NCBI RefSeq assembly: GCF_013215705.1
Contig: NZ_JABSQR010000027.1
Coordinates: forward strand, 1-64,000
Source: Moritella sp.
GTDB lineage: Bacteria; Pseudomonadota; Gammaproteobacteria; Enterobacterales; Moritellaceae
Direction: 5' to 3'
Length of the DNA stretch: 64,000 bases
Shown here: in pieces, positions 8,748 through 18,857 of the stretch
Numbering within the stretch: the first letter of the stretch is position 1
Layout: the number at the start of each line of letters is the position of its first letter
Position numbers and translations under genes: made by a program
The notes under the pieces: generated by a model
Databases searched by the model: none
What the model was told of the DNA's origin: nothing
What the model saw: only the letters and a program-made list of their open reading frames with translations

Positions 8748-10409
8748 TTACTGTTCCCAAACTATCTTATCTTGGTGCTGCTCTTCGTAGAAAGGTTTAA
8801 AACGGCTTTCTAGTTCATGACGCTTAAATTTAAGTGTTGGTGTTAATAAACCATTATCCACCGTCCATTCATCTTTTAAAACAATGATATGACCGATGCG
8901 TGCATGTGATTCTAATGATTTATTAATATGCTGGCGTGTTTCTTCAAGGTTAGTTGTCATCACTTCTTGGCCTAGTTCACGCGCTTCTGGTGATAGCACC
9001 ACCAATGCAACTGGTTGTGTTAAAGCTGTACCGGTAATACAGATCTGCTCAATATTTGGATTTTCACCAAATTTACATTCAATCGGCACTGGTGTTACGT
9101 ATTTACCTTTTGAAGTCTTGAAAATGTCTTTTACACGCCCGGTGATTTTCACATAACCATTACTATCAATTTCACCTTTATCACCAGTTTTGAAGTAACC
9201 TTCTTCATCGAATGATTCTTTGGTTTGTGCTTCATCTTTGTAATAGCCACTCATTAGGCCATCACCTTTCACTAAGATCTCGCCAATTTCAGAAATTTTA
9301 AGATCAACACCTTCACCTGGTTTACCAATAGTGCCGATTTTTTGCGGGTTGAATGGGTAGTTTAGGGTGCCGTAAGCGAGGTTTTCTGTCATGCCCCATG
9401 CTTCGGTAATATTTAACCCTAAACGCTTGTACCATTCTAATAATGCTGGTGATACTGCCGCTGAACCACAGCCTAGTATTCGGGCATGATGTAAACCCAG
9501 ACCGCGTTTAATCTTCGCTTTTACTAAACCACTAACGAATGGGATCTTGAGCAGGAAGTTAAGTTTGTGGGCTGGCATTTTTTGTAATACGCCCATTTGG
9601 AAGCGAGTCCATAGACGTGGTACCGAAATAAATAGCGTAGGCTCTACTGACTGGATATTACTGACGAAGGTATCGAGTGACTCAACAAAAGAAACCACGC
9701 CTTCGCCAGCATAAATACTTCCGCCTTCAATATATACACGTTCAGTAATATGTGCCAATGGTAAGTAAGATAATAGGCGGTCGCCAGGCTCAAACTCGAA
9801 GCTCTTGATAATGTTTTGCGAAGCTGATTTGAATGCCGCAAATGTGATCATTACGCCTTTTGGATCCCCCGTACTGCCTGAGGTATAAATGATTGACATC
9901 AAGTCTTCAAGATTGATATGTGCTGGAGTGGCTAATGGCTGGTGTTGCTCAAGCAGATCATTCCATTTATATTGGCAGTTAAGCGTTTCGTAAGGGTAGC
10001 TGATGGTAATAATGTCTGCCGGAATCTTCCCTTCTAGACTTTGATAGTTATCTAATTTACCAACAAACAGTACTTTTGCTTCACTGTGCTCTAGCACATA
10101 ATTAATCGTTTTCGCATTTGCTGTGGAATAAATGGGCACACTGATATAACCCGCGTACATAATGGCTAAATCGTTAATAAACCATTCGGCACTATTTTTT
10201 GCGAGGATCGCGATTTTATCACCCGGAGTCAATCCCAGTGATTGTAGTGCTTGAGCAATGCGCTTTGTTTGGTCTGCGACTTGCGACCAAGTAAATTCGT
10301 GAAATGTGCCATTAATAGGTTGGCGTAAATATACTTCATTGGCACGATGCTTTTCCCAGTGCAATAAGGCATCGAGAGGTGTGTTTAAGTTTGGTGCTAA
10401 TGTGCTCAT
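8748..10409 (-). CDS. AMP-dependent long-chain fatty acid-CoA ligase
   Basis: A 553-residue ANL-superfamily enzyme that activates a fatty acid through an acyl-adenylate. The P-loop is YTSGSTGDPKGVMIT; LPLAHITERVYIEGGSIYAG, WGMTEN and YFKTGDKGEI are the other adenylation motifs. It belongs to the FAA1/AMP-binding long-chain group rather than classical E. coli FadD. The frame is open to 10445, but I place the start at the ATG at 10409 (MSTLAPNLNTPLDALLHW) because GGGA precedes it and the 10445 start has no ribosome binding site. A palindrome at 10429-10448 lies just upstream. Exact substrate not predictable. Confidence 0.9.
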   Translation of the reverse strand: MSTLAPNLNTPLDALLHWEKHRANEVYLRQPINGTFHEFTWSQVADQTKRIAQALQSLGLTPGDKIAILAKNSAEWFINDLAIMYAGYISVPIYSTANAKTINYVLEHSEAKVLFVGKLDNYQSLEGKIPADIITISYPYETLNCQYKWNDLLEQHQPLATPAHINLEDLMSIIYTSGSTGDPKGVMITFAAFKSASQNIIKSFEFEPGDRLLSYLPLAHITERVYIEGGSIYAGEGVVSFVESLDTFVSNIQSVEPTLFISVPRLWTRFQMGVLQKMPAHKLNFLLKIPFVSGLVKAKIKRGLGLHHARILGCGSAAVSPALLEWYKRLGLNITEAWGMTENLAYGTLNYPFNPQKIGTIGKPGEGVDLKISEIGEILVKGDGLMSGYYKDEAQTKESFDEEGYFKTGDKGEIDSNGYVKITGRVKDIFKTSKGKYVTPVPIECKFGENPNIEQICITGTALTQPVALVVLSPEARELGQEVMTTNLEETRQHINKSLESHARIGHIIVLKDEWTVDNGLLTPTLKFKRHELESRFKPFYEEQHQDKIVWEQ

Positions 10410-10428
10410 ATGTGGTCCCGAAAAAAGA

Positions 10429-10448
10429 TTAATGCAACAATGCATTAA
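10429..10448. promoter_or_regulatory. 20-bp palindrome upstream of the acyl-CoA ligase gene
   Basis: TTAATGCA-ACAA-TGCATTAA: two perfect 8-bp arms with a 4-bp spacer, about 20 bases upstream of the chosen start codon. Position and symmetry suit a dimeric repressor operator. It does not look like the E. coli FadR site or the PsrA box, so the regulator is unknown. Confidence 0.45.
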
Positions 10449-10643
10449 CAGTTATAGCACGTTACACCTTGTTTCGTTTAAGATTAAAGTAAAAGTGAGA
10501 TGTTAATGTCAATTTAGAATTAAGACTCTATTTATGGCAGTTTTTACGCCTTCTTGTACCCCTAAAGCGTTATTTTATGGCGTTTTACGAATGAGAATGA
10601 AGTGGCCCACCATGTTTTCATTAACCCATTGTGGGGGTAGTTG

Positions 10644-11597
10644 TTATTCTTGTTGGTAAAATGTTGCGGTTGGCTTGTCTTTGCTCTCAATATCCGCTTC
10701 AACTTTATTCATTAGCTTAAGCTTCTCTAGCGCTTGATCTTTGTTTAGCCATAATTCATTGATCCATTGTTGGAAATTAGCCTGGAAGGCTTTGTCATTA
10801 CTATAGTCACCAATATAATGGCTATTAATGTCTTGTGTGCTGACTTGAACTTGGATCTGCTGCACTTGGCCGCTAATAAACTGCCAAAAAGTGGGAATAC
10901 CTTGCGGATAGTAAATGGTCACGTTAACTAAAGTATCCAACTGGCCATTCATCGCATCGAGGGCAAATGCGATGCCACCTGCTTTAGGTTTTAATAAATG
11001 CGTAAATGTGGATGCTTGTTGGTTGTGTTTATGCGGAGTAAAACGGGTACCTTCAACAAAAGTCATGACACTCACTGGCTTGTGCTTGAACTTAGCACAG
11101 GCTTTTTTTGTTGTTTCAATATCTTTACCACGCATGTGTGGGTTCTTGGCTAAAAACTTTTTGCTATAGCGTTTCATGAAGGGAAAATCAAGCGCCCACC
11201 AAGCCAAGCCTAAAAATGGCACAAAGATAAGCTCTTTTTTTAAGAAGAATTTTAGAAACGGGATCTTACCGTTTAATACCCGTTGTAACACTAAAATATC
11301 AACCCAAGATTGGTGGTTTGAGATCACCATGTACCATTTATTTAGCGACAAGCCATCAATACCCGTTACTTGGATGTTTGGACCACCTATTACTTTTTGG
11401 ATTATGCTGTTTACAGAGACCCAGTTTGACGCACTGCCATCGAGTAAATGATTCAGTATTTTTTGTGCCGCGTTAAAGGGCATCATACTTTTTAACAGCG
11501 AAAACATAACAATCGGGATCAACCAAAATATGGTATTCAAAAGGTAACAGATAAATGCAGTGGCGCCTGCCAGCTTTTGCGTGAATGTCGATAACAT
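10644..11597 (-). CDS. yihG: YihG-family lysophospholipid acyltransferase
   Basis: A 317-residue PlsC-type acyltransferase. The HX4D motif is NHQSWVD (H95, D100), the second motif FLKKELIFVPFLGLAWWALD is followed by FMKRYSKKFL, and the third is FVEGTR. These blocks and the length match E. coli YihG (310 residues), an inner-membrane acyltransferase acting on lysophospholipids. Residues 10-35 are hydrophobic and probably anchor it. In E. coli yihG also lies next to srkA-dsbA. It is followed, in the same direction, by the acyl-CoA ligase gene, which could supply acyl-CoA; that link is inference. Confidence 0.9.
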   Translation of the reverse strand: MLSTFTQKLAGATAFICYLLNTIFWLIPIVMFSLLKSMMPFNAAQKILNHLLDGSASNWVSVNSIIQKVIGGPNIQVTGIDGLSLNKWYMVISNHQSWVDILVLQRVLNGKIPFLKFFLKKELIFVPFLGLAWWALDFPFMKRYSKKFLAKNPHMRGKDIETTKKACAKFKHKPVSVMTFVEGTRFTPHKHNQQASTFTHLLKPKAGGIAFALDAMNGQLDTLVNVTIYYPQGIPTFWQFISGQVQQIQVQVSTQDINSHYIGDYSNDKAFQANFQQWINELWLNKDQALEKLKLMNKVEADIESKDKPTATFYQQE

Positions 11598-11672
11598 AAT
11601 ATGGCCTTGGTGTGATGAAGAGCTGAAATGATAAAACTATCATCACGTTATGCCAAACAAAAATTGCAATTA

Positions 11673-13190
11673 TTAAACATTAATTTGTTGTAATAACCGA
11701 TCCATTGCACGATAAGAGAGTGCTTCAAGTAAATGGGATTTATTGATATCTATACAATTGTTTAAATCTGCTATGGTACGTGCCACCTTGATTATCTTAT
11801 GAAATGCTCGTGTTGATAGGCCCATTTTATCAATGGCAAGTTCTAGGAAAACCGCATCTTGCTGCTGGAGTGGACAATATTGCGCAATTTCTTTACTGGA
11901 AAGCGCATCATTTAATTTATCACAACGTTGACGCTGAGTGAGTTGCGCCGCACTCACTCTTTGTTTAATCTGTTCGCTGTTTTCACCACGCTGACCGGGC
12001 TCGGTTAAGCTGCCTTTGGGTAGTGCGGGAACTTCAATTGTGAGATCAAAGCGATCCAAGAAAGGCCCCGACAATTTACTTAAATATTTTGCTACTTGGC
12101 TGTTGTTACCGCCCCATTTATTATTGTCGTAATAGCCTGATGGTGATGGATTTAGTGCGCCAATGAGTTGAAATCTAGCCGGAAAGTCGACCTGTTGATT
12201 GGCTCGAGAAATACTAATATGTCCTGCTTCTAAGGGTTCACGTAAAGAATCGAGCGCTTTACGTTGGTATTCCGGTAGTTCATCCAAAAATAATACCCCA
12301 TTATGCGCGAGGGTTATTTCACCGGGACGCGGATTACGGCCTCCACCGACTAATGCAACGGCTGATGATGTGTGATGGGGAGTGCGAAAAGGCCGCCGAC
12401 GCCAATCTTGGGCAACAAACTCGCCGCCGCTAATGGATTTAATCGCCGCGCATTCTAAGGCTTCTTGCTCAGTCATGTCGGGCTGAATACTGGTTAAGCG
12501 ACTGGCTAACATGGTTTTACCGGTTCCCGGAGGACCAAACAGCAATAAATTATGATTACCGGCTGCACAGATCTCTAACGCACGTTTAGCACTTTGCTGG
12601 CCGATAATATCTTGCATGTCATGCTGGTTACTCTCTGATGTTGTCAGTGAACGTATCCGCTTGGCGATGGGTAATGTGTGCTCGGCATTAATATGCTGAC
12701 ATACTTGTTGTAAATCTGCCGCAGTAAAACAATTGGCGTTGTCGATAAGTGCCGCTTCATGGCCGTTGTCAATCGGAATGATACTGCTGCGCCCGGCCTT
12801 TTTACCGGCAATGAGACTGGGAATGGTACCTCGGCATGCTTGCAGCTTACCGGATAAAGATAATTCACCAATAAATTCTAATTGCTGATGGCGGTTAGTA
12901 CTGATCTGCTGTGACGCGATTAAAATTGCGATCGCAATCGGTAAATCATAACGACTGCCTTCTTTGGGTAAGTCAGCCGGTCCCAAGTTGACGGTGATGC
13001 GTTTGGCTGGCATTACAAAATTAGAATTCATTAACGCGCTGCGGACCCGATCCTTGGCTTCTTTTACTGATGTTTCTGGTAATCCAACAATGGTAAAACC
13101 AGGTAGTCCTTCGCTAATGTGCACTTCGATGGTAATTAACGGTGCATTAATACCTAAAATGGCGCGGCTGTAGATCACGGCTAAATTCAT
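11673..13190 (-). CDS. comM: ComM/YifB: Mg-chelatase-like AAA+ helicase for branch migration in transformation
   Basis: A 505-residue ComM/YifB protein. It has an N-terminal Lon-like fold domain (PADLPKEGSRYDLPIA), Walker A GPPGTGKT at 219-226, Walker B GVLFLDELPEY, and the C-terminal Mg_chelatase region (LSTRAFHKIIKVARTIADL). In Vibrio and Acinetobacter ComM is a hexameric helicase that extends incoming DNA during natural transformation. AGGG lies upstream of the ATG. It is divergent from ilvL-ilvG, the same arrangement as yifB-ilvL in E. coli. Confidence 0.95.
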   Translation of the reverse strand: MNLAVIYSRAILGINAPLITIEVHISEGLPGFTIVGLPETSVKEAKDRVRSALMNSNFVMPAKRITVNLGPADLPKEGSRYDLPIAIAILIASQQISTNRHQQLEFIGELSLSGKLQACRGTIPSLIAGKKAGRSSIIPIDNGHEAALIDNANCFTAADLQQVCQHINAEHTLPIAKRIRSLTTSESNQHDMQDIIGQQSAKRALEICAAGNHNLLLFGPPGTGKTMLASRLTSIQPDMTEQEALECAAIKSISGGEFVAQDWRRRPFRTPHHTSSAVALVGGGRNPRPGEITLAHNGVLFLDELPEYQRKALDSLREPLEAGHISISRANQQVDFPARFQLIGALNPSPSGYYDNNKWGGNNSQVAKYLSKLSGPFLDRFDLTIEVPALPKGSLTEPGQRGENSEQIKQRVSAAQLTQRQRCDKLNDALSSKEIAQYCPLQQQDAVFLELAIDKMGLSTRAFHKIIKVARTIADLNNCIDINKSHLLEALSYRAMDRLLQQINV

Positions 13191-13425
13191 TCATTACCCT
13201 TGCTAAGTTGCTACTCAAGCTTAAACCCTAGTGTAATTAATGACAGGGGCTACTAAATTAGGTGGATTATTTTAAAACCTTAAGCAAGGCCTATTTGCCA
13301 CAGTCTATTTTGTGATGTTTGTCATGTGCGCACTTTTAAACTGGAATTTGTTTATTTTTTAATATTTTGAATTGCCACTGTGCATTTATTTGGTGGTTTG
13401 AGTTATTTTAAACGTGGTTAAAGGC

Positions 13426-13454
13426 TTGCTTAAATAAATTCGCCATGCTAATAA
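13426..13454 (+). promoter_or_regulatory. Promoter of the ilvL-GMED operon
   Basis: TTGCTT at 13426-13431 and TAATAA at 13449-13454 separated by 17 bases: a good sigma-70 promoter about 40 bases before the ilvL leader ORF. Confidence 0.7.
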
Positions 13455-13493
13455 TGAATCATAAAAATTTTATAGAGTTGTTGGATTAGTTAT

Positions 13494-13589
13494 ATGTTTG
13501 GGTTTACTTCGCGTCTTATTATTGTGGTCAGCATTCTGGTGGTAATTATTAAATTACCAAGCCGGGGACTTACTGCTAAGCGAAAATAA
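13494..13589 (+). CDS. ilvL: ilv operon leader peptide IlvL
   Basis: A 31-codon ORF: MFGFTSRLIIVVSILVVIIK followed by LPSRGLTAKRK. It is packed with Ile, Val and Leu codons (four Val, five Ile and two Leu between residues 8 and 21), the mark of an attenuation leader that senses charged tRNA-Ile, -Val and -Leu. E. coli IlvL (32 residues) has the same VISLVVISVVVIII core. A terminator hairpin follows and ilvG begins about 100 bases downstream. Confidence 0.9.
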   Translation: MFGFTSRLIIVVSILVVIIKLPSRGLTAKRK

Positions 13590-13638
13590 GCTTAATCCAG
13601 CAATAAGAAAACCCCGGTTGATAACCGGGGTTTTTTTT
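13559..13638 (+). terminator. ilv attenuator
   Basis: The terminator hairpin is AAAACCCCGGTT / AACCGGGGTTTT (13608-13634) followed by nine T. CCGGGG near the end of ilvL (about 13561-13566) can instead pair with CCCCGG at 13612-13617, the antiterminator. So stalling on Ile, Val or Leu codons in ilvL would block the terminator, as in enterobacterial ilvGMEDA. Confidence 0.88.
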
Positions 13639-13689
13639 TGTTTGGCGTTTAACGGTTTACAAGAATGATGTTTAAAGGGATGTAGATTA

Positions 13690-15348
13690 ATGAAAGCAAC
13701 AGAGTTTATTGTAAATGCTTTACGTAAACAGGGCGTAACCCAAGTATTTGGTTATCCTGGCGGCGCGATCATGCCATTGTATGATGCGTTATATGATGGT
13801 GGTGTGGCGCATTTATTAGCGCGACATGAGCAAGGCGCAATCATGGCTGCGTTGGGTTATGCACGTGCTGGCGCTCGAGTCGGTGTCTGTATTGCGACGT
13901 CAGGTCCGGGTGCAACGAACCTAGTGACAGGTTTAGCAGAAGCAATGGTTGATTCGATCCCTGTTGTTGCGTTCACTGGACAAGTGCCGAGCGCCTTGAT
14001 AGGTGTGGATACGTTCCAAGAAGTGGATATTCTTGGCATGACGTTATCGTGTACCAAACACAGCTTTTTGGTTGAAGACCAAAATGATTTAGACCGTATT
14101 ATTGCTGAAGCATTTACAATTGCGACCACTGGCCGTCCTGGTCCAGTATTAATTGATATTCCTAAAGATATTCAGCTGGCAGAAATGGCGTGTGAGACGG
14201 TATCAGAATTACCGGAATTACCGCCGTTAGATGGCTTGGTGGATGACGAAGTTGCTGCGGCTCGGGCATTATTACACGCGGCTAAAAAACCGATATTATA
14301 CGTTGGTGGTGGCGTAGGTATGGCGAATGCGGTACCTGAATTGCGTGAATTAGCGGCGGCTTTAGATATTCCCATGGTCTGCACATTAAAAGGCATAGGC
14401 AGTGCAGATCCTGAACACCCTTATTATTTGGGTATGTTAGGGATGCATGGTCTGAAAGCGGCTAACTTAGCAGTACAAGAAAGTGATTTGTTGATTGCGG
14501 TCGGTGCCCGTTTTGATGATCGGGTAACCGGTAAACTTGATGAGTTTGCCCCACATGCCAAAGTTATCCATCTCGACATTGATGCCTGTGAACACCATAA
14601 ATTGCGTGTTGCTAACGTTGCTATTACTACAGATCTGAAACTCATTCTACCAGCGTTAAAAATGACCTTGGATATCGCACCTTGGCGTTTACATACGTTG
14701 GAGATGAAAGTCGACACCGCTTTTCGTTATGATCATCCCGGCATTGCTATCTATGCACCGTTGTTATTGAAACAATTGTCTGCCAGCTTACCTGAAGATC
14801 ATCTGGTGGCGTGTGATGTTGGTCAGCACCAGATGTGGACTGCACAACACATGACATTTACCCAACCGGAAAACTTATTATCCAGTGCCGGTTTTGGCAC
14901 CATGGGTTTTGGGTTACCGGCGGCAGTTGGTGCCGCGCTTGCGCGTCCAGATGCGATGCCTGTTGTGGTCACGGGTGATGGTTCTATTATGATGAACATC
15001 CAAGAGTTAGCGACGATTAACCGGGCTAAATTACCAATCAAGATTGTATTAATCGATAATCAACGTCTCGGTATGGTGCGCCAATGGCAAACCCTGTTTT
15101 TTGATGGTCGATTATCGCAGACTATTCTCGATGATAACCCTGACTTTGTGGCGTTAGCAGCGGCATGTGGTATTCCCGGTGAAACGGTGGTGGTTAAAGA
15201 GCAAGTGCAACCAGCGATGGACCGTATGCTGGCCAGTGATGGTGCGTACTTCTTGCATGTACAAATATCAGAACAAGAAAATGTCTGGCCATTAGTGCCA
15301 CCTGGGGTTAATAACGGCGAGATGTTGGAGCGATATGATGAGTGTTAA
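13690..15348 (+). CDS. ilvG: Acetolactate synthase II large subunit
   Basis: A 552-residue thiamine diphosphate enzyme that condenses pyruvate with pyruvate or 2-oxobutyrate, the first common step of Val/Leu and Ile synthesis. Visible are the glutamate motif in LLARHEQGA, the FAD-region sequence, and the ThDP motif [21 protein letters not shown]. The frame is intact, unlike ilvG of E. coli K-12. It overlaps ilvM by a few bases, giving translational coupling. Confidence 0.95.
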   Translation: MKATEFIVNALRKQGVTQVFGYPGGAIMPLYDALYDGGVAHLLARHEQGAIMAALGYARAGARVGVCIATSGPGATNLVTGLAEAMVDSIPVVAFTGQVPSALIGVDTFQEVDILGMTLSCTKHSFLVEDQNDLDRIIAEAFTIATTGRPGPVLIDIPKDIQLAEMACETVSELPELPPLDGLVDDEVAAARALLHAAKKPILYVGGGVGMANAVPELRELAAALDIPMVCTLKGIGSADPEHPYYLGMLGMHGLKAANLAVQESDLLIAVGARFDDRVTGKLDEFAPHAKVIHLDIDACEHHKLRVANVAITTDLKLILPALKMTLDIAPWRLHTLEMKVDTAFRYDHPGIAIYAPLLLKQLSASLPEDHLVACDVGQHQMWTAQHMTFTQPENLLSSAGFGTMGFGLPAAVGAALARPDAMPVVVTGDGSIMMNIQELATINRAKLPIKIVLIDNQRLGMVRQWQTLFFDGRLSQTILDDNPDFVALAAACGIPGETVVVKEQVQPAMDRMLASDGAYFLHVQISEQENVWPLVPPGVNNGEMLERYDEC

Positions 15349-15592
15349 ACAAGTACATGAAGTGGTGATTGAAGCCACCAATACGCTGGAAATTTTAGAG
15401 CGGGTATTACGTGTTATTCGTCATCGCGGCTTTCGCATTAGTCACATGAATTCGGTACAAATGAATGATTGCAATGGCATAAAGATTACGGTTACAGTAT
15501 CTGGTGAACGTAGCATTGATTTACTCTATAAACAGTTAGATAAATTATTTGATGTGCGTAAATTAAGTGTTCAGCACATTACTACTATATAA
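15335..15592 (+). CDS. ilvM: Acetolactate synthase II small subunit
   Basis: An 85-residue ACT-domain regulatory subunit of acetolactate synthase II ([30 protein letters not shown]). The short length matches IlvM rather than IlvH or IlvN. The start overlaps the end of ilvG; a second ATG three bases later (15338) is equally possible. IlvM stabilises the large subunit. Confidence 0.92.
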   Translation: MMSVKQVHEVVIEATNTLEILERVLRVIRHRGFRISHMNSVQMNDCNGIKITVTVSGERSIDLLYKQLDKLFDVRKLSVQHITTI

Positions 15593-15706
15593 CAGTACTG
15601 CAATATAACTCTTTATTGAAAACGCTGGTGTGCATTGGATTGCAGGATGCAAGGACTGGCGTTATTTAAAATAATACAAAATTACAGCATAAGGGAAGAA
15701 GCGATT

Positions 15707-16636
15707 ATGGCGAATACTGAACAGCAAGTTTGGTTTAATGGAAAGATGGTACCGGAATCTCAGGCTAAAGTGAGTATATTTACGCATGCATTGCATTATG
15801 GCTCATCGGTATTTGAAGGTATTCGAGCATATGATACGCCGAAAGGTCCCGCTATTTTCCGTTTGAAAGAACATGTTCAACGCCTATTTGATTCCGCTAA
15901 AATTTACGGCTGGAGCATCCCTTATTCAAAACAAGAAATAGAACAGGCCTGTAAAGATGCGGTACTAGCCAATGGGCTTACCAATGCTTATTTACGTCCA
16001 CTGGCTTATATTGGTAATGTTGGACTTGGCTTAACACCTAAATCAACCGTATGCGACGCGCTTGTTGCCGCAATGAACTGGGGTGCTTATCTGGGAGATG
16101 AAAGCTTAGAGCAAGGGGTTGATGTTTGCGTGTCCTCTTGGAATCGTTTAGCGCCGAATACTATTCCTACTGGTGCCAAAGCCGGTGGTAACTATTTATC
16201 GTCACAGCTGATCTCATCGGAAGCGAAACGTCATGGCTACGATGAAGGTATTGCCCTGGATGTGAATGGTACAATTTCTGAAGGTGCTGGTGAGAACTTA
16301 TTCTTCGTTAAAAATGGGGTGATCTATACGCCGCCGACAACGGCATGCATCTTACCGGGTTTAACCCGTAATACCTTAATGGTTCTGGCGCGTGACTTTG
16401 GTTATGAAGTGCGTGAAGAGTCGATTGCCCGCGAAGCCATGTATTTAGCGGATGAAATGTTTATGTGCGGTACGGCGGCGGAAGTTGTCCCGGTACGTTC
16501 AGTTGATCGTATTGACATTGGCACAGGTAAACGTGGTCCCATTACAGAGCAATTACAGACGGCTTATTTTGCGTTGATTAAAGGTCAGAGTGAAGACAAA
16601 TGGGGCTGGTTGGATTACGTGGCAGACCCAAGCTAA
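15707..16636 (+). CDS. ilvE: Branched-chain amino acid aminotransferase
   Basis: A 309-residue fold-type IV PLP aminotransferase that performs the last step of Ile, Val and Leu synthesis with glutamate as amino donor. The PLP lysine is K158 in TGAKAGGNY; FEGIRAYDTPKGP and EGAGENLFF are family motifs. The frame is open from 15635, but the ATG at 15707 (MANTEQQVWFNGKMVP) has GGGAAG upstream and fits the E. coli length (309). It is third in ilvGMED. Confidence 0.95.
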   Translation: MANTEQQVWFNGKMVPESQAKVSIFTHALHYGSSVFEGIRAYDTPKGPAIFRLKEHVQRLFDSAKIYGWSIPYSKQEIEQACKDAVLANGLTNAYLRPLAYIGNVGLGLTPKSTVCDALVAAMNWGAYLGDESLEQGVDVCVSSWNRLAPNTIPTGAKAGGNYLSSQLISSEAKRHGYDEGIALDVNGTISEGAGENLFFVKNGVIYTPPTTACILPGLTRNTLMVLARDFGYEVREESIAREAMYLADEMFMCGTAAEVVPVRSVDRIDIGTGKRGPITEQLQTAYFALIKGQSEDKWGWLDYVADPS

Positions 16637-16667
16637 TCGTCTGGTTAGATTATTATTTTTTATTATT

Positions 16668-16694
16668 AAGGTGAGGCGCAGATCCGCCTCCTTT
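16668..16694 (+). other. Hairpin between ilvE and ilvD
   Basis: GAGGCG-cagatc-CGCCTC with an outer AAG/CTT pairing across a bulged T. The following bases are only partly T-rich. It could be a weak terminator that lowers ilvD expression, or an RNA-processing or stability element. Confidence 0.5.
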
Positions 16695-16728
16695 ATTTAC
16701 TGTTTATTTTGTTTCATGGAGAGAACCG

Positions 16729-18576
16729 ATGCCTAAACTGCGTTCTGCAACATCTACCGAAGGCCGTAATATGGCTGGTGCTCGCGCCTTGTGGCGTGCA
16801 ACAGGTACCCGAGAAGAAGATTTCGGCAAACCAATTATTGCGATTGCTAATTCATTTACCCAGTTTGTGCCAGGCCACGTCCATTTAAAAGACATGGGCC
16901 AATTGGTCGCTGGCGAAATTTTGAAAGCTGGCGGTATCGCTAAGGAATTTAATACCATTGCCATTGATGATGGTATCGCCATGGGTCACGACGGCATGCT
17001 TTATAGCTTACCTTCGCGAGATCTGATTGCTGATTCTGTTGAATACATGGTTAATGCCCATTGTGCGGATGCATTGGTCTGTATTTCTAACTGCGACAAG
17101 ATCACCCCGGGTATGTTAATGGCGGCATTGCGTCTTAATATTCCGGTTATCTTTATTTCCGGTGGCCCGATGGAAGCCGGTAAAACTAAATTATCAGATC
17201 AGATCATTAAGCTAGACTTAGTCGATGCCATGGTCATGGGCGCAGATAAAAATGTGTCGGATGAAGATGTTGAAAAAGTAGAGCGTAGTGCATGCCCAAC
17301 GTGTGGATCATGTTCGGGTATGTTTACTGCCAACTCAATGAACTGCTTAACAGAAGCATTAGGGTTATCGCAACCGGGTAATGGTTCATTAGTTGCAACA
17401 CATGCTGATCGTGAAGAATTGTTCTTAAATGCCGGCCGTCGTATTGTTGATCTGTGTAAACGTTATTATCAGCAAGATGATGAATCGGTATTACCGCGTA
17501 ATATTGCTAATCGTGACGCTTTTGAAAATGCTATGACGCTAGATATCGCCATGGGTGGTTCAACTAATACAGTATTGCATTTAATCGCCGCTGCCATTGA
17601 GGGTGAAGTTGATTACAGCTTAGCGGATATGGATGCATTATCACGTAAAGTACCGCAGTTATGTAAAGTAGCACCGTCAACCCCGCTCTATCATATGGAA
17701 GACGTACATCGCGCCGGTGGGGTGATGGCTATCTTGGGTGAGTTGAACCGTGCCGGTTTATTGCATACTGACAATATGACCGTAATGGGCATGACCATGG
17801 CTGAGCAGTTAGCGAAATTTGATATTATCACGACCCAATCTGACGCTGTGAAGAAAATGTATTCGGCAGGCCCGGCTGGTATCCGTACCACGAAAGCCTT
17901 TAGCCAAGATTGCCGTTGGGATTCATTGGATGATGATCGTGTTAACGGGTGTATCCGTTCAATCGAAAATGCCTACAGTCAAGAAGGTGGTCTGGCGATA
18001 TTAACCGGTAACATTGCCATTGATGGCGCAGTCGTTAAAACGGCGGGTGTCTCGGATGATAATTTATTGTTCCGTGGTACTGCACGGGTATTTGAAAGCC
18101 AAGATTCTGCGGTAAGTGCTATTTTAGCCAGCGAAATTAAAGCCGGTGATGTGGTTGTTATTCGTTATGAAGGACCGAAAGGTGGTCCGGGTATGCAAGA
18201 AATGTTGTACCCAACCAGTTATCTGAAATCGATGGGACTGGGTAAAGCGTGTGCGCTTATTACTGATGGTCGTTTCTCGGGTGGTACCTCGGGTCTGTCT
18301 ATTGGTCATGCTTCACCAGAAGCTGCCAGTGGCGGCTTGATCGGTTTAGTGGAAGATGGCGATATTATTGATATTAATATTCCAGAGCGTTCGATGAATC
18401 TTGAGGTTGCTGATGATGTACTCGCTGCGCGACGTACTGAAATGGAAAGCCGTGGGGAATTAGCCTGGAAACCGGTTGAGAAACGCGAACGAAAAGTCAC
18501 ACAAGCATTACGTATTTACGGTTACTTTGCGACAAGTGCAGATAAAGGTGCGGTACGCGATAGAAACCTGATCTAA
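16729..18576 (+). CDS. ilvD: Dihydroxy-acid dehydratase
   Basis: A 615-residue iron-sulfur dehydratase (E. coli 616) converting dihydroxy acids to 2-oxo acids in the Ile and Val pathways. The Fe-S cysteines lie in CISNCDK (C122) and [11 protein letters not shown] (C189, C192, C195); GGPMEAGK and [20 protein letters not shown] are family signatures. GGAGA precedes the ATG. It is the last gene of this transcript because a strong terminator follows; in E. coli ilvA would come next, but here ilvA lies 4.4 kb away. Confidence 0.96.
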   Translation: MPKLRSATSTEGRNMAGARALWRATGTREEDFGKPIIAIANSFTQFVPGHVHLKDMGQLVAGEILKAGGIAKEFNTIAIDDGIAMGHDGMLYSLPSRDLIADSVEYMVNAHCADALVCISNCDKITPGMLMAALRLNIPVIFISGGPMEAGKTKLSDQIIKLDLVDAMVMGADKNVSDEDVEKVERSACPTCGSCSGMFTANSMNCLTEALGLSQPGNGSLVATHADREELFLNAGRRIVDLCKRYYQQDDESVLPRNIANRDAFENAMTLDIAMGGSTNTVLHLIAAAIEGEVDYSLADMDALSRKVPQLCKVAPSTPLYHMEDVHRAGGVMAILGELNRAGLLHTDNMTVMGMTMAEQLAKFDIITTQSDAVKKMYSAGPAGIRTTKAFSQDCRWDSLDDDRVNGCIRSIENAYSQEGGLAILTGNIAIDGAVVKTAGVSDDNLLFRGTARVFESQDSAVSAILASEIKAGDVVVIRYEGPKGGPGMQEMLYPTSYLKSMGLGKACALITDGRFSGGTSGLSIGHASPEAASGGLIGLVEDGDIIDINIPERSMNLEVADDVLAARRTEMESRGELAWKPVEKRERKVTQALRIYGYFATSADKGAVRDRNLI

Positions 18577-18620
18577 CCTACCTCGTTAGTATTATCTAAC
18601 AATTTGCCATGATCTATATC

Positions 18621-18667
18621 AAGGGCTCGGCTGTAATCGACTATGATTACAACTGAGCCCTTTTTTT
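18621..18667 (+). terminator. Terminator after ilvD
   Basis: Long stem AAGGGCTCGGCTGTAATC / GATTACAACTGAGCCCTT (one mismatch and a small internal loop) followed by T7. Confidence 0.93.
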
Positions 18668-18857
18668 GGGCGCGATCTTGCTCACAGAAAAAATTATGTT
18701 CTGTTCAACATCGATTTAACAAATCTTATATAAACTTTTCTTAAAATTAGAACGATCTTTAGTGATTAATTCTGTTGATCTACGTCTATACTGCACCTAT
18801 ATATCGAGAAGCTTTTCTCAGCCAGTTAAATAAACCAGAAATTGGAGTAAACGGCAT

